A DNA stretch of 54,769 nt, from NCBI GenBank assembly GCA_028871055.1, contig JAGWON010000021.1, forward strand, positions 1-54,769, given 5' to 3'. The notes under the pieces were generated by a model. It saw only the letters and a list, made by a program, of their open reading frames with translations, did no database searches and was not told the DNA's origin. This DNA comes from Alphaproteobacteria bacterium (lineage in GTDB: Bacteria > Pseudomonadota > Alphaproteobacteria > ATCC43930 > CGMCC-115725). A program made the translations under genes and the position numbers. Shown one piece after another: positions 38,050 to 48,056 of this stretch; positions within the stretch are counted from its first letter, which is position 1; every line of letters starts with the position of its first letter.

Positions 38050-38313
38050 GTGACCAAAGTCGAGCTCTACACCACGATGTTCTGCCCGTATTGTGCGCGG
38101 GCGCGCAGCCTGTTGCAGAAGAAGGGCGTGAGCTTCACCGATATCGACGTGATGACCGACGACGACAAGTGGAACGAGATGATCGAGCGCGCCGGCGGAC
38201 GGCGGACCGTGCCGCAGATCTTCATCGACGGAAAGCACATCGGCGGCTCCGACGAGCTGACGGCCCTCGACCACGAGGGCAAGCTCGACCCGCTGTTGGG
38301 TGTCGGCCGATGA
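38050..38313 (+). CDS. grxC: Glutaredoxin 3
   Basis: GrxC reduces disulfides with glutathione. The 87-residue dithiol glutaredoxin has active site CPYC (residues 12-15), TVPQIFIDGKHIGGSDEL and a GTG start. The stop overlaps the ATG of the amidase gene (ATGA), so they are coupled, a frequent alphaproteobacterial pair. Confidence 0.95.
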   Translation: MTKVELYTTMFCPYCARARSLLQKKGVSFTDIDVMTDDDKWNEMIERAGGRRTVPQIFIDGKHIGGSDELTALDHEGKLDPLLGVGR

Positions 38314-39167
38314 GCGCGCGTTTCAAGGCCGCCTGTATCCAGATGACGTCGGGGCCGGCGATCGAAGCCAACGTCGCGGCCGCCTCGGAGCTGGTGCGGC
38401 GTGCGCGCGACCAGGGCGCCGATCTGATCATGACCCCCGAGGTCAGCGACATGATCGAACCGAAGCGCGCGCTGGCGCTCGACAAGGCGCGGCCCGAGAC
38501 GGAGCACGCCATGCTCGCCGCTTTCCGCGAGCTCGCGCGCGCGACCGGTGTATGGCTCTTGCTCGGCTCGGTCGTGGTGCGCGACCGAGACGCCGAGCGG
38601 CTCTCCAACCGGTCGTTCCTGATTTCGCCGCAGGGCGAGATCGCCGCGCGCTACGACAAGATCCACATGTTCGATGTCGACCTGACGACCGGCGAGCGCC
38701 ATCGCGAATCGCAGGCCTATAAATCCGGCGACAAGGCGGTGGTCGCGAATCTGCCGTGGGGACGGCTCGGCATGAGCATCTGCTACGATCTGCGCTTCCC
38801 GCATCTCTATCGCGCCCTGGCCAAGGCGGGCGCCGAGTTTCTCGCCGTGCCTTCGGCCTTCACGGTGCCGACCGGGCGGGCGCATTGGCACGTGCTGTTG
38901 CGGGCCCGCGCGATCGAGAACGGCTGCTTCGTCTTCGCTCCGGCGCAATGGGGCGAGCATGGCGGCGGGCGGCGCACCTATGGCCATGCGCTGATCGTGG
39001 CGCCGTGGGGCGAGATCCTGGCCGAGGCCGAGGATGGCGTCGGCGTCATCGTGGCCGAGATCGATCCGGCGAAAGTCGCCGAGGCCCGGCGCGCCGTGCC
39101 GTCGCTGACGCACGACCGGCTGTTCGCCGCGCCCAACCGCACCAATACCATCGCCGCGGCCGGGTAG
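38310..39167 (+). CDS. Nitrilase-family amidohydrolase (Nit1/deaminated-glutathione amidase type)
   Basis: The 285-residue protein has the nitrilase triad Glu44 (TPEVSDM), Lys117 (RYDKIHMFDVDL) and Cys158 (SICYDLRFPHLY). The RYDKIHMFDVD and AQWGEHGGGRRTYGHALIVA motifs point to the Nit1/NIT2-like group that repairs deaminated glutathione. The overlap with the glutaredoxin gene fits a glutathione-related role. omega-Amidase activity is an alternative. Confidence 0.9.
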   Translation: MSARFKAACIQMTSGPAIEANVAAASELVRRARDQGADLIMTPEVSDMIEPKRALALDKARPETEHAMLAAFRELARATGVWLLLGSVVVRDRDAERLSNRSFLISPQGEIAARYDKIHMFDVDLTTGERHRESQAYKSGDKAVVANLPWGRLGMSICYDLRFPHLYRALAKAGAEFLAVPSAFTVPTGRAHWHVLLRARAIENGCFVFAPAQWGEHGGGRRTYGHALIVAPWGEILAEAEDGVGVIVAEIDPAKVAEARRAVPSLTHDRLFAAPNRTNTIAAAG

Positions 39168-39201
39168 CCGCCGCGTCCCGAGCGGGCGCGCGGCGCGATT
39201 C

Positions 39202-39420
39202 TCAACTCTCGCGCGTCACCGTCGTGTCGGTGGTCATGCCGAGCACCTCGTAGACCGGGCACCAGCCGCCGATCGCGGTCAGGATGGGAATGATCCCGAT
39301 AAGCGCGAGCCAGCGCTCGTTGGCGAACCAGATCCAGATCCCGGCGATGATCGCCAAGCCGATGACGATGCGGATCAGCCGGTCGTGCCAGCCGACGTTG
39401 AGCTTGAGCTTGGACGCCAT
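39202..39420 (-). CDS. DUF2892 small inner-membrane protein
   Basis: The 72-residue protein has a basic start (KLKLNVGWHDRLIRIVIG) and two hydrophobic segments (about 16-32 and 38-56), with GGWCPVYEVLG near the end. This is the DUF2892/YgaP-like membrane domain (PF11127). Some versions are fused to rhodanese; here it stands alone. It may be linked to sulfur or thiosulfate handling, but that is inference. Confidence 0.85.
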   Translation of the reverse strand: MASKLKLNVGWHDRLIRIVIGLAIIAGIWIWFANERWLALIGIIPILTAIGGWCPVYEVLGMTTDTTVTRES

Positions 39421-39439
39421 GGCGACCTCCAGCAGCGCT

Positions 39440-39988
39440 TCAGTCGAGCGGGATTATACCGCCTTTTGTCGCCACAAGGCGCTGGATTGCTGCCGGCCGC
39501 GGCCGCTGCACGATTCCCTGCTCGAAGGCGAGCACCATCAGGCGCGGCGCGAAGGCCTCGATCAGCTCGTTGGGCCGCAGCAGGAAATCGGGGTTGCTCG
39601 GCTTGCCGAAGGCTTCGTTGCCGAGCATGAACGTCTCGTAGATCAGGACGCCGCCGGACGTCAGCGCCGCAGCCAGATCGACGAAAAGCGGGCGATAGAG
39701 ATAATTCGCGACCACGATTCCGTCATAGCCTGCGCCGAGCCGCCAGGGCTCGCCGTTTTCGAGATCGAGCCCGACGATCCGGCAATCGGGATGGCCGGCA
39801 AACGCCGCCTCGAGCGCTCCGGTGTCGCGGTCGACAGCGACCACGGCGTAGCCGCGCTCGAGCAGCAGCCGCGTGTGCCGGCCGCCGCCCGCGGCGAGGT
39901 CGAGCACCCGGCCGCCGCCGCTGATCCGGGCGGCGTGACGCTCGATCCAAGGTGACGGTGGCGGTTCGAACGGGCGTGGCGGGCGCAT
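39440..39988 (-). CDS. Class I SAM-dependent methyltransferase, TehB-like
   Basis: The 182-residue protein has motif I VLDLAAGGGRHTRLLLERG, acidic motif II VVAVDRD and motif IV IVVANYLYRPLF. It resembles small TehB-like or tellurite-resistance methyltransferases of unknown substrate. The ATG at 39988 is preferred to the GTG at 39994. It lies 19 bases upstream of the DUF2892 gene on the same strand. Confidence 0.85.
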   Translation of the reverse strand: MRPPRPFEPPPSPWIERHAARISGGGRVLDLAAGGGRHTRLLLERGYAVVAVDRDTGALEAAFAGHPDCRIVGLDLENGEPWRLGAGYDGIVVANYLYRPLFVDLAAALTSGGVLIYETFMLGNEAFGKPSNPDFLLRPNELIEAFAPRLMVLAFEQGIVQRPRPAAIQRLVATKGGIIPLD

Positions 39989-40063
39989 TAGCACTTGACC
40001 CCGGCGATGGCGAAAACCATCTTGGCGGAACCGCCCAGCCGATCAAAGGGTTAAGACCCGGGA

Positions 40064-40483
40064 ATGATCCTGTTCAAGCTCAAATGCGATGCCGGACACG
40101 AGTTCGAGGCGTGGTTCCACGACGGTGCCACCTTCGACCGCCAGAGCGCGCGTGGCCAGATTGCCTGCCCGGAATGCGGCAACGACAACATCGAAAAGGC
40201 ACCGATGGCGCCGCGGCCTCTGCGCGCGGCGGCGCCTGACGCGGCCGAAAAGCCGCCGCGCCCGGAAGATGTGCGGCGGGCCCTCCAGGTGCTGCGCAAA
40301 CACGTCGAGAGCCATTGCGAAAACGTCGGATCCCAATTCGCCGCCGAAGCCCGCGCCATCCACGATGGCACGGCGAAGACCCGCGGCATCTATGGCGAGG
40401 CGACGGCGGACGAGTCGCGCGCGCTCGCCAACGACGGCATCGAATTCCAGACCATCCCCTGGGTCGCTCCCAACGACGCCTGA
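40064..40483 (+). CDS. DUF1178 zinc-ribbon-like protein
   Basis: The 139-residue protein starts MILFKLKCDAGHEFEAWF and has a CPECGND pair, giving a likely rubredoxin-type zinc site with the first Cys. The C-terminal part GIYGEATADESRALANDGIE matches DUF1178 (PF06676). Function unknown; it occurs widely in proteobacteria. pgk follows 24 bases later. Confidence 0.9.
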   Translation: MILFKLKCDAGHEFEAWFHDGATFDRQSARGQIACPECGNDNIEKAPMAPRPLRAAAPDAAEKPPRPEDVRRALQVLRKHVESHCENVGSQFAAEARAIHDGTAKTRGIYGEATADESRALANDGIEFQTIPWVAPNDA

Positions 40484-40507
40484 GCGCGCCCCGCGCGCAT
40501 GCATCAC

Positions 40508-41710
40508 ATGGCCAGGTTCCGGACGCTCGACGATCTCGATCCCAAGGGCAAGCGCGTGCTGTTGCGCGCCGACCTCAACGTGCCGGTTGCCGACGGCAAG
40601 GTGACCGACACGACGCGCATCGAGCGCCTGGCACCGACGATCCGCGAGTTGGCCGAAAAGGGCGCGCGCGTCGCGGTCGCGTCGCATTTCGGCCGGCCCA
40701 AGAATCACGAGCCCGACTTGTCGCTGCGTCCGATCGTGCCGGCGTTGGCCGCCGCCCTCGGCGGCCGGCACGTCGCCTTCGCCGAAGACTGTATCGGTGC
40801 GCCGGCGCAGCAAGCGGTCGACGGATTGCGCAACGGTGAGATCGCGCTGCTCGAGAACCTTCGCTATCACAAGGGCGAGGAAAAGAATGATCCGGCCTTT
40901 GCCAAGGCACTGGCGGCGCTGGCCGACGTCTATGTTGACGACGCCTTCTCGGCGGCGCATCGGGCGCACGCCTCGACCGAGGCGGTCGCGCGTCTGCTGC
41001 CGGCCTATGCCGGCCGGCTGATGCAGGCCGAGCTCGTCGCGCTCGACCGGGCGCTCGACAATCCGGCGCGACCGGTGGCGGCAATCGTCGGCGGCGCCAA
41101 AGTGTCGACCAAGCTCGACCTGCTCAACAACCTAGTGACCAGGGTGCAGCTCCTCGTCATCGGCGGCGCCATGGCCAACACCCTACTGCTCGCCGAGGGC
41201 AAACCGGTCGGCAAATCGCTGGTCGAGCGCGACATGATCGAGACCGCGCGCCGCCTCGACGCCACGGCGAAAGCCGCCGGCTGCGAGCTGGTCTTGCCGG
41301 TCGATGCGGTCGTGGCCGCCGCGCTGAAGCCGGGCGTCGCCACGGCCACCGTCGCGATCGACCAGGTGCCACAGGATCAGATGATCCTCGATATCGGGCC
41401 GCGGAGCGTCGCGCTGATCTGCGAGAAGCTCGCCACCTGCCGCACGCTGGTGTGGAACGGGCCGGTCGGCGCGTTCGAGACCAAGCCGTTCGACAAGGCG
41501 ACCGTCGCCATCGCGCGGCAGGTCGCGGCGCTGACCCGCGCGCGGCGCTTGGTGAGCGTGGCCGGCGGCGGCGACACGGTGGCGGCGCTGCATCAGGCCG
41601 GCGTCGTCGAGCAGCTAACCTACGTGTCGACCGCGGGCGGCGCCTTCCTCGAATGGATCGAGGGCAAGACGCTGCCGGGGGTCAAGGCGCTTGAGACTGC
41701 ACGCCGCTAA
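40508..41710 (+). CDS. pgk: Phosphoglycerate kinase
   Basis: Pgk interconverts 1,3-bisphosphoglycerate and 3-phosphoglycerate with ADP/ATP. The 400-residue protein has [58 protein letters not shown] and the nucleotide-site [14 protein letters not shown] at 40508 gives the common [11 protein letters not shown] start; 40499 is three codons longer. Its TAA overlaps the TAG of the convergent GST gene by four bases (CTAA). Confidence 0.96.
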   Translation: MARFRTLDDLDPKGKRVLLRADLNVPVADGKVTDTTRIERLAPTIRELAEKGARVAVASHFGRPKNHEPDLSLRPIVPALAAALGGRHVAFAEDCIGAPAQQAVDGLRNGEIALLENLRYHKGEEKNDPAFAKALAALADVYVDDAFSAAHRAHASTEAVARLLPAYAGRLMQAELVALDRALDNPARPVAAIVGGAKVSTKLDLLNNLVTRVQLLVIGGAMANTLLLAEGKPVGKSLVERDMIETARRLDATAKAAGCELVLPVDAVVAAALKPGVATATVAIDQVPQDQMILDIGPRSVALICEKLATCRTLVWNGPVGAFETKPFDKATVAIARQVAALTRARRLVSVAGGGDTVAALHQAGVVEQLTYVSTAGGAFLEWIEGKTLPGVKALETARR

Positions 41711-42360
41711 ACCTCGAATTGCGCAAGAACCATCGGCTCATCCCTGGCTGCGGCGAGCCACTCCTTATAGGGCGGATGACGCTCGATCGCATCGCAATAA
41801 GCCGCGATGTCCGATTCGATCGGCACCGCATAGCTCCGCAGCCGGCTCACCACCGGCGCGTACATCGCGTCGGCGATGCCGAATGCGCCGAACAGGAATT
41901 CGCCACCTGCGCCGAAGCGCCGGCGGCTATCGCGCCACAGCGCCGCGATGCGGGCGACATCGGCTTGCACCTCCTCGGTCAGCGGTCGCGGCTTGGGCGC
42001 GCGGCGCAGATTCATCGGCAGATGACGGCGCAGGTTGACGAACCCGGCATGCATCTCGGCGCTGACCGAACGGGCGCAGGCCCGGGCGCCGCGCGCGGCC
42101 GGCCACAGTCCGGCCTTGGGGTACTCCTCAGCCAGGTAATCGCCGATCGCCAGCGAATCCCAGACCACGACGTCGCCATGGCGCAGCGCCGGCACCTTGC
42201 CCGACGGCGAATGGCGCAGGATTTCGGTTCGGCTGCCCGACTCATAAAGCGGGATTACCACAGAGTCGAATGCCGCGCCGGTCTGCTTGAGCATCAGCCA
42301 GGCGCGCAGCGACCAGGACGAGTAGTTCCGGTTGCCGATATAGATGGTGATGTCCGCCAT
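41707..42360 (-). CDS. Glutathione S-transferase
   Basis: The 217-residue protein has a thioredoxin-fold N-terminus ([20 protein letters not shown]) with likely catalytic Ser in NYSSWS, the cis-Pro region SGKVPAL, and an all-helical C-terminus with [20 protein letters not shown]. It resembles zeta/beta-like bacterial GSTs. The substrate is unknown. It is divergent from the aminopeptidase gene. Confidence 0.9.
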   Translation of the reverse strand: MADITIYIGNRNYSSWSLRAWLMLKQTGAAFDSVVIPLYESGSRTEILRHSPSGKVPALRHGDVVVWDSLAIGDYLAEEYPKAGLWPAARGARACARSVSAEMHAGFVNLRRHLPMNLRRAPKPRPLTEEVQADVARIAALWRDSRRRFGAGGEFLFGAFGIADAMYAPVVSRLRSYAVPIESDIAAYCDAIERHPPYKEWLAAARDEPMVLAQFEV

Positions 42361-42440
42361 CGGGTATCCTCGCGCCGTCATCGTGGCGGGCGGCGGCGCG
42401 CAACGCAACCCCCGGCCACGCGCAGGAGCGGAGAAGGATT

Positions 42441-43838
42441 GTGACCGACGAGTCGGCGCTCGCAGCGCTGGTCGAGAGCGAAGCGGGCGCGCTGCCCCTG
42501 ACGGTGGTGACGCGCGAATCGCTGGCGGCGAAGGTGGCGACGCTGGGGCCGGCGGCGCCGCGCTGGGTCGAGGCGACGCGCTTCACCGCCGAGCCCGGCA
42601 CCCACCTCCTGGTGCCGGACGCAGACGGCAAGCCGCTGCGCGTGCTGGTCGCGGCCGGCGGACCGGATCCGATCTGGGATTTGGCCGCCCTGCCCGAGGC
42701 GTTGCCGGAGGGTACCTATGCGCTCGATGCCGCAAGCGACGGCGAGCGCGCCACGCGCCATGCCCTCGGCTGGGCGCTGGGCGCCTATGCGTTCACGCGC
42801 TATCGCGCCCGCAAGCGTCCGCCGGCTCGCCTCGTCTGGCCGCTTCAGGCCGACCGCAAGCTCGTCGCGCGCCTGGCGTGCGCGCAATGCCGCGCCCGCG
42901 ACCTGATCAACACGCCCGCCGAGGCGATGGGCCCGGCCGAGCTGCAACAGGCCGTCGAAGCGCTGGCGGCCGAGTACGGCGCGCGCTGCACCGCTATCGT
43001 CGGCGACGACCTTCTGGCAGCGAACTATCCGACGATCCATGCCGTCGGCCGCGCCAGCACGCGGCCGCCGCGGATCGTCGATCTCACTTGGGGCGACGCC
43101 GGCGCTCCCAGGCTGACGCTGGTCGGCAAGGGCGTGTGCTTCGACAGCGGCGGTCTCGACCTCAAGACCGCGTCCGGCATGCGCCTGATGAAGAAGGACA
43201 TGGGCGGCGCGGCAACGCTGCTGGCGCTCGGCGACGCCATCATGGACGCCGGCCTTGGCGTCCGGCTGCGCATCCTGGTGCCGACGGTGGACAATGCGGT
43301 GAGCGGCGGCGCGCTGCGGCCGGGCGACATCGTGCGCACGCGGCAAGGCCTCACGGTCGAGATCGGCAACACCGACGCCGAGGGTCGTCTCATCCTCTGC
43401 GACGCGCTGACCGAAGCGGCGAGCGAGCGCCCCGATCTGATCGTCGATATCGCGACGCTGACCGGCGCGGCGCGGGCGGCGCTCGGACCCGACCTGCCGG
43501 TGCTGTTCGCGCGCGACGACGGGCTCGCGGCCAAGCTGCTGGCCGCCGGAACGTGCGCGAGCGATCCGCTGTGGCGGCTGCCGCTGTGGCAGCCCTATCG
43601 CGACATGCTCAAGAGCCCGATCGCCGACATCAGCAACGTCAGCGAAGGCTCGTTTGCCGGCGCCGTTACTGCCGCGCTCTTCCTCGCCGATTTCGTGGCG
43701 CCGGAAATTCCCTGGATGCATCTCGACAGCTATGCCTGGAACGCCAAGTCGCGGCCGGGCCGGCCCGAGGGCGGCGAGGCGCTCGCCTTGCGCGCGCTGT
43801 ACGCCTTCGCCGTCGAGCGCTACGGCGCCAAGCGATGA
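42441..43838 (+). CDS. Leucyl aminopeptidase (M17 family)
   Basis: The 465-residue protein has the M17 catalytic signature NTDAEGRL, preceded by GKGVCFDSGGLDLKTASGM and MKKDMGGAATLLALGDAI, which together supply the two-zinc ligands and active Lys. It has an N-terminal macro-like domain. It is shorter than PepA (about 500) and belongs to the M17 group typical of alphaproteobacteria. The start is GTG at 42441 after GAGAAGGA. The stop overlaps the next gene's ATG. Confidence 0.92.
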   Translation: MTDESALAALVESEAGALPLTVVTRESLAAKVATLGPAAPRWVEATRFTAEPGTHLLVPDADGKPLRVLVAAGGPDPIWDLAALPEALPEGTYALDAASDGERATRHALGWALGAYAFTRYRARKRPPARLVWPLQADRKLVARLACAQCRARDLINTPAEAMGPAELQQAVEALAAEYGARCTAIVGDDLLAANYPTIHAVGRASTRPPRIVDLTWGDAGAPRLTLVGKGVCFDSGGLDLKTASGMRLMKKDMGGAATLLALGDAIMDAGLGVRLRILVPTVDNAVSGGALRPGDIVRTRQGLTVEIGNTDAEGRLILCDALTEAASERPDLIVDIATLTGAARAALGPDLPVLFARDDGLAAKLLAAGTCASDPLWRLPLWQPYRDMLKSPIADISNVSEGSFAGAVTAALFLADFVAPEIPWMHLDSYAWNAKSRPGRPEGGEALALRALYAFAVERYGAKR

Positions 43839-44254
43839 AACTCAGGCGCGAGACCGCGCGGAAGCGCACGGCGGAGCCGCCGGCGATGCGCCTCGGCCTC
43901 AAGCCGCCCGACGGCGGCCGGATCAAGTGGATCAGGGTCGGCTTCGCCTGGGACCTGTTCGTGCTGTCGCCGCTGCTGGGATTGCCGCTGTTCTGGCGCA
44001 AGCTGCACGCCTGGGGCGCGATCGTGCTGGCGATCCTGCTCGCCTGGTTCGTCGCCGACCGGTTCCTCGCCGGACGGATCGAGATGATCGCCGGCATCGG
44101 CTTTGCCGGCGTGTTCTTCCTGCTCGATCTGTTCCTGGGCTGGCGCGGCAACCGCCTGACGGCGCATGCCTACCTGCGGCACGGCTGGACCGTGGATCAT
44201 CCGGACTACGCCGCGACGCGCAAGCTGATGGCGCGCTGGAAGCTTGACGATTAG
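43835..44254 (+). CDS. Small membrane protein, possibly DUF2628-like
   Basis: The 139-residue protein has a basic N-terminal region of about 35 residues, then three hydrophobic segments (about 45-60, 66-82 and 88-105) and a soluble C-terminus with RGNRLTAHAYLRHGWTVDHP. The pattern is like DUF2628 proteins, but I am not certain. Its ATG overlaps the aminopeptidase stop (ATGA). It converges on yejF, four bases away. Confidence 0.7.
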   Translation: MKLRRETARKRTAEPPAMRLGLKPPDGGRIKWIRVGFAWDLFVLSPLLGLPLFWRKLHAWGAIVLAILLAWFVADRFLAGRIEMIAGIGFAGVFFLLDLFLGWRGNRLTAHAYLRHGWTVDHPDYAATRKLMARWKLDD

Positions 44255-44257
44255 AGA

Positions 44258-45880
44258 CTACGCGCCGCCCGCGCCTTCGACGGTCTCGAGCTCGAAGGCG
44301 GCGGCCATCAACGCGCGGGTATAGGCGGCGCGCGGCGCGCCGAAGATTTGGCGCGCCGGCCCCTGCTCCACCGCCTTGCCGTCCTTGATCACCAGCACCT
44401 CGTGCGCCAGCGCCTTCACCACGCGCAGATCGTGGCTGATGAAGAGATAGGCGATGCCGTAGCGCCGCTGCAGGTCGCGCAGCAGGTCGACCATCTGCGC
44501 CTGGAGCGACATGTCGAGCGCTGAGGTCGGCTCGTCGAGCACGATCAGCCGCGGCCGCAACGCCAGGATGCGCGCGAAGGCGAGACGCTGGCGCATGCCG
44601 CCGGAGAATTCGTGCGGATAGCGGTCGATCGCATCGCGTGGCAGCGCCACCGCATCGAGCGCCTCCTCGACTAGGCGGCGACGTCCCGTCGCATCACCGC
44701 CCAGACTGTGCACCTTGAGGCCTTCCTCGATGATCTGACCGATGGTGAGCCGCGGCGACAGGCTCGAATAGGGATCCTGGAAGACGATCTGCAGCTCGCG
44801 CCGCAACGGCCGCATCGCCCGGCCCGAGAGCTGGTCGAGGCGCTTGCCGTCATAGGCGATGACGCCCTGGCTTTCGACCAGCCGCAGCAGCGCCAGGCCG
44901 AGCGTCGTCTTGCCCGAACCCGATTCGCCGACCACGCCGAGCGTCTCGCCGGCCCGCACCCGCAGGTCGATGCCGTCCACCGCCTTGACGTAGCCGGTGA
45001 TGCGGCGGAACAGCCCGGTCTTGATCGGAAACCAGACCTTGATGTCCTTGCCTTCGATCAGGACCGGCGCGTCCGCCGGCGGCACCACCGGCGCGCCCTT
45101 GGGCTGGGCATCGAGCAGATGGCGCGTATAGGGATGGCGCGGACGGTCGAAGACCTCGCGCGCGGCGCCGGTCTCGACGATCTCGCCCTGGGTCATGACG
45201 CAGACATGATCCGCCATCTTGCGCACCACGCCGAGGTCGTGGGTGATGAGCAGCAGCGCCATGCCGAAGCGCGCCTGCAGCTCCTTGAGCAGCTTCAGGA
45301 TCTGCGCCTGCACCGTGACGTCGAGCGCCGTCGTCGGTTCGTCCGCAATGAGGATGTCGGGTTCGTTGGCGAGCGCCATGGCGATCATCACGCGCTGGCG
45401 CTGCCCGCCGGAAAGCTGATGCGGATAGGATTCGAGGCGGCTCTCCGCCTCCGGCAGGCCGACCAGCCGCAACAGCTCGACCGTGCGGGCGCGCGCCGCC
45501 GCGCCGTTCATCCGCTTGTGCAGCCAGAGCGCCTCGCCGATCTGCTTCGCCACGGTGTGCAGCGGATTGAGCGAGGTCATCGGCTCCTGGAAGACCATGG
45601 CGATGCGCCCGCCGCGGATGCGGCGCAACTCGGATTCCGGCGCGCCGACGAGCTCGGCGCCGTCGAAGCGGATACTGCTGCCAGCCGGATGGTGCGCCGG
45701 CGGCGACGGCAAGAGCTGAAGGATCGACAGCGCGGTGACGGTCTTGCCCGAGCCCGATTCGCCGACCAGCGCCAGCGTCTGGCCCTTGTCGAGCGCGAAC
45801 GAGGCGCCCTTCACCGCTTCGAGCGTGCGGTCGGGCAGCACGAAGTTGACGCCGAGATTTTTGACCTCGAGCAGCGCCAT
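44258..45880 (-). CDS. yejF: Peptide ABC importer ATPase YejF (two nucleotide-binding domains)
   Basis: YejF powers the YejABEF importer of oligopeptides (also microcin C in E. coli). The 540-residue protein contains two ABC domains in tandem, each with Walker A GESGSGKT. The signatures are [15 protein letters not shown] and [15 protein letters not shown], and the Walker B sites are [12 protein letters not shown] and [12 protein letters not shown]. Its ATG shares a base with the yejE stop (TGATG). Last gene of the yejABEF operon. Confidence 0.94.
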   Translation of the reverse strand: MALLEVKNLGVNFVLPDRTLEAVKGASFALDKGQTLALVGESGSGKTVTALSILQLLPSPPAHHPAGSSIRFDGAELVGAPESELRRIRGGRIAMVFQEPMTSLNPLHTVAKQIGEALWLHKRMNGAAARARTVELLRLVGLPEAESRLESYPHQLSGGQRQRVMIAMALANEPDILIADEPTTALDVTVQAQILKLLKELQARFGMALLLITHDLGVVRKMADHVCVMTQGEIVETGAAREVFDRPRHPYTRHLLDAQPKGAPVVPPADAPVLIEGKDIKVWFPIKTGLFRRITGYVKAVDGIDLRVRAGETLGVVGESGSGKTTLGLALLRLVESQGVIAYDGKRLDQLSGRAMRPLRRELQIVFQDPYSSLSPRLTIGQIIEEGLKVHSLGGDATGRRRLVEEALDAVALPRDAIDRYPHEFSGGMRQRLAFARILALRPRLIVLDEPTSALDMSLQAQMVDLLRDLQRRYGIAYLFISHDLRVVKALAHEVLVIKDGKAVEQGPARQIFGAPRAAYTRALMAAAFELETVEGAGGA

Positions 45881-46956
45881 CAGCCGCCCTTTCGCGGATC
45901 GAAGGCGTCGCGCACGGCCTCGCCGATGAAGATCAGCAGGCTCAGCATGAAACCGAGGACAAAGAACGCCGTCAGGCCCAGCCAGGGCGCCTGGAGGTTG
46001 GCCTTGCCCTCGGCCAGAAGCTCGCCCAGCGAGGGCGAGCCCGGTGGCAGGCCGAATCCGAGGAAGTCGAGCGACGTCAAGGTGGTGATCGAGCCGTTGA
46101 GGATGAAAGGCAGGAAGGTCAGCGTCGCCACCATCGCATTCGGCAGCACGTGCCGCCAGATGATGACCGGATCGGAGACGCCGAGCGCGCGTGCCGCGCG
46201 GACATAGTCGAAATTGCGCGCGCGCAGGAACTCGGCGCGCACCAGGTCGACCAGCGACATCCACGAGAACAGCAGCATGATGCCGAGGAGCCACCAGAAA
46301 TTCGGCTGGACGATGCTCGACAGGATGATGAGCAGATAGAGCACCGGCAGACCCGACCATATCTCGAGGAAGCGCTGGAACGAAATGTCGATCAGGCCGC
46401 CGTAATAGCCCTGGATCGCGCCGGCGGTGACGCCGATGACCGAACTCGAGATGGTGAGCGCGATGCCGAACAGCACCGATATCCGGAAACCGTAGATCAG
46501 CCGCGCCAGCACGTCGCGGCCCTGGTCGTCGGTACCGAGCCAATCGGTCGCCGAGGGCGGCGAGGGCGCCGGCCGGCCGAGGTTGAAATTGATCGTACCG
46601 TAGCTGAAGGGGATCGGCGGCCACAGCATCCAGCCATGCGCGTCGATCCGCGCTGCGACGGTATGGTCGCGATAATCGGCCAGAATCGGCAAGTCGCCAC
46701 CGAAATCCGTTTCGGTGTAATCGGTCAACACCGGGAAGAACCAGTGACCGTCGTAGGCGACGATCAGCGGCCGGTCGTTGGCGATGAATTCGGCGAACAG
46801 GCTGATTCCGAACAGCGCCAGGAACAGCCACAGCGACCAGAAGCCGCGCCGGTTGGCCGCGAAGCGCCGCAGGCGGTGATGGGTGACGACGCTGATCGGC
46901 AGGCCGAGCAACCGATGGCAGCCAAGCGGCTGGGGAATGGTCGCCGGCGCCGTCAC
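45880..46956 (-). CDS. yejE: Peptide ABC importer permease YejE
   Basis: The 358-residue permease has an N-terminal OppC_N segment ([20 protein letters not shown]) and a periplasmic domain with [20 protein letters not shown]. The EAA-loop region is [20 protein letters not shown]. The start is GTG at 46956, overlapping the yejB TGA (GTGA). Order and overlap match the yej operon. Confidence 0.93.
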   Translation of the reverse strand: MTAPATIPQPLGCHRLLGLPISVVTHHRLRRFAANRRGFWSLWLFLALFGISLFAEFIANDRPLIVAYDGHWFFPVLTDYTETDFGGDLPILADYRDHTVAARIDAHGWMLWPPIPFSYGTINFNLGRPAPSPPSATDWLGTDDQGRDVLARLIYGFRISVLFGIALTISSSVIGVTAGAIQGYYGGLIDISFQRFLEIWSGLPVLYLLIILSSIVQPNFWWLLGIMLLFSWMSLVDLVRAEFLRARNFDYVRAARALGVSDPVIIWRHVLPNAMVATLTFLPFILNGSITTLTSLDFLGFGLPPGSPSLGELLAEGKANLQAPWLGLTAFFVLGFMLSLLIFIGEAVRDAFDPRKGG

Positions 46957-48050
46957 TGGCCGCGCGTTCCGAAATCGATGCGCGGATCGACAACCATGTA
47001 GGTCAGGTCGCTGATCAGCTTCATCACCAGCCCGACCAACGTGTAGATGTAGAGCGTCGCGAACATAACCGGATAATCGCGGCCGATCGCCGCCTGGTAG
47101 CCGAGATAGCCCAGGCCGTCGAGCGAGAAGATGACCTCGACCAGCAGCGCGCCGGTGAAGAGGATGCCGACGAAGGCTGCGGGAAAGCCTGCGATTACCA
47201 GCAGCATGGCGTTGCGGAAGACGTGGCCATAGAGCACGCGGCGCTCGGTCAGGCCCTTGGCGCGCGCGGTCATCACGTACTGCTTGTTGATCTCCTCGAG
47301 GAACGAATTCTTGGTGAGCATGGTGAGACTGGCGAAGCCGCTGATCATCAGCGCCGTCACCGGCAGCGTGATGTGCCAGAAGTAATCGAGAACGCGGTGC
47401 AGCCAGTCGAGGCTCACCCAGTTGTCCGAGACCAACCCGCGCAGCGGAAAGATCGAGAGATAGCTGCCACCGGCGAACAGCACGATCAGCAGCACGGCGA
47501 AGAGAAAGGACGGAATGGCATAACCGACGATGATCACGCCGCTGCTCCAGACGTCGAAGCGGCTGCCGTCGCGGACCGCCTTGCGGATGCCGAGTGGAAT
47601 CGAGACGAGATAGGTAATCAACGTCGCCCATAGACCGAGTGAGACCGACACCGGCAGCTTTTCGGCGATCAGGTCGATCACCGGTCTGTCCTGATAGAAG
47701 CTTTCGCCGAAATTGAAGGTGAGATAGTTCTTTATCATCACCAGAAAGCGCTCGGCCGGCGGTTTGTCGAAGCCGTAGAGCTTGTTGAGCTGGGCAATGA
47801 ATTGCGGATCGAGGCCGCGCGCGCCGCGGCTCTGGTTCGCGGCCTGCGTCGCCGAGGTCGCGCTCAGGCCGAGCTCGCCGCCGCCGCCGGTGACGCGCGA
47901 GAGGGCGCCGCCACCCGTGCCCTTGAGCTGGGCGATGAGCTGGTCGACCGGACCGCCGGGCGCGGCCTGCACGATGACGAAATTGACCAGGATGATCGCG
48001 AACAGCGTCGGGACAATGAGCAGAATGCGGCGCAGCGCGTAGGCGAGCAT
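46953..48050 (-). CDS. yejB: Peptide ABC importer permease YejB
   Basis: The 365-residue permease begins [20 protein letters not shown] and has the long YejB insertion [18 protein letters not shown] before [19 protein letters not shown]. The EAA-loop is in [20 protein letters not shown]. It lies six bases after yejA. Confidence 0.94.
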   Translation of the reverse strand: MLAYALRRILLIVPTLFAIILVNFVIVQAAPGGPVDQLIAQLKGTGGGALSRVTGGGGELGLSATSATQAANQSRGARGLDPQFIAQLNKLYGFDKPPAERFLVMIKNYLTFNFGESFYQDRPVIDLIAEKLPVSVSLGLWATLITYLVSIPLGIRKAVRDGSRFDVWSSGVIIVGYAIPSFLFAVLLIVLFAGGSYLSIFPLRGLVSDNWVSLDWLHRVLDYFWHITLPVTALMISGFASLTMLTKNSFLEEINKQYVMTARAKGLTERRVLYGHVFRNAMLLVIAGFPAAFVGILFTGALLVEVIFSLDGLGYLGYQAAIGRDYPVMFATLYIYTLVGLVMKLISDLTYMVVDPRIDFGTRGQ

Positions 48051-48056
48051 CGGCGG

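Noticed and set aside
42344-43834. Long plus-strand frame covering the leucyl aminopeptidase gene
   Set aside because: The part before 43835 is out of frame with the aminopeptidase and is Arg/Ala/Gly-rich without family features; only its end, from the ATG at 43835, is the real membrane protein.
44708-46207. Plus-strand frame of 499 codons opposite yejF and yejE
   Set aside because: It is a shadow of the yej operon, with no recognisable domain.
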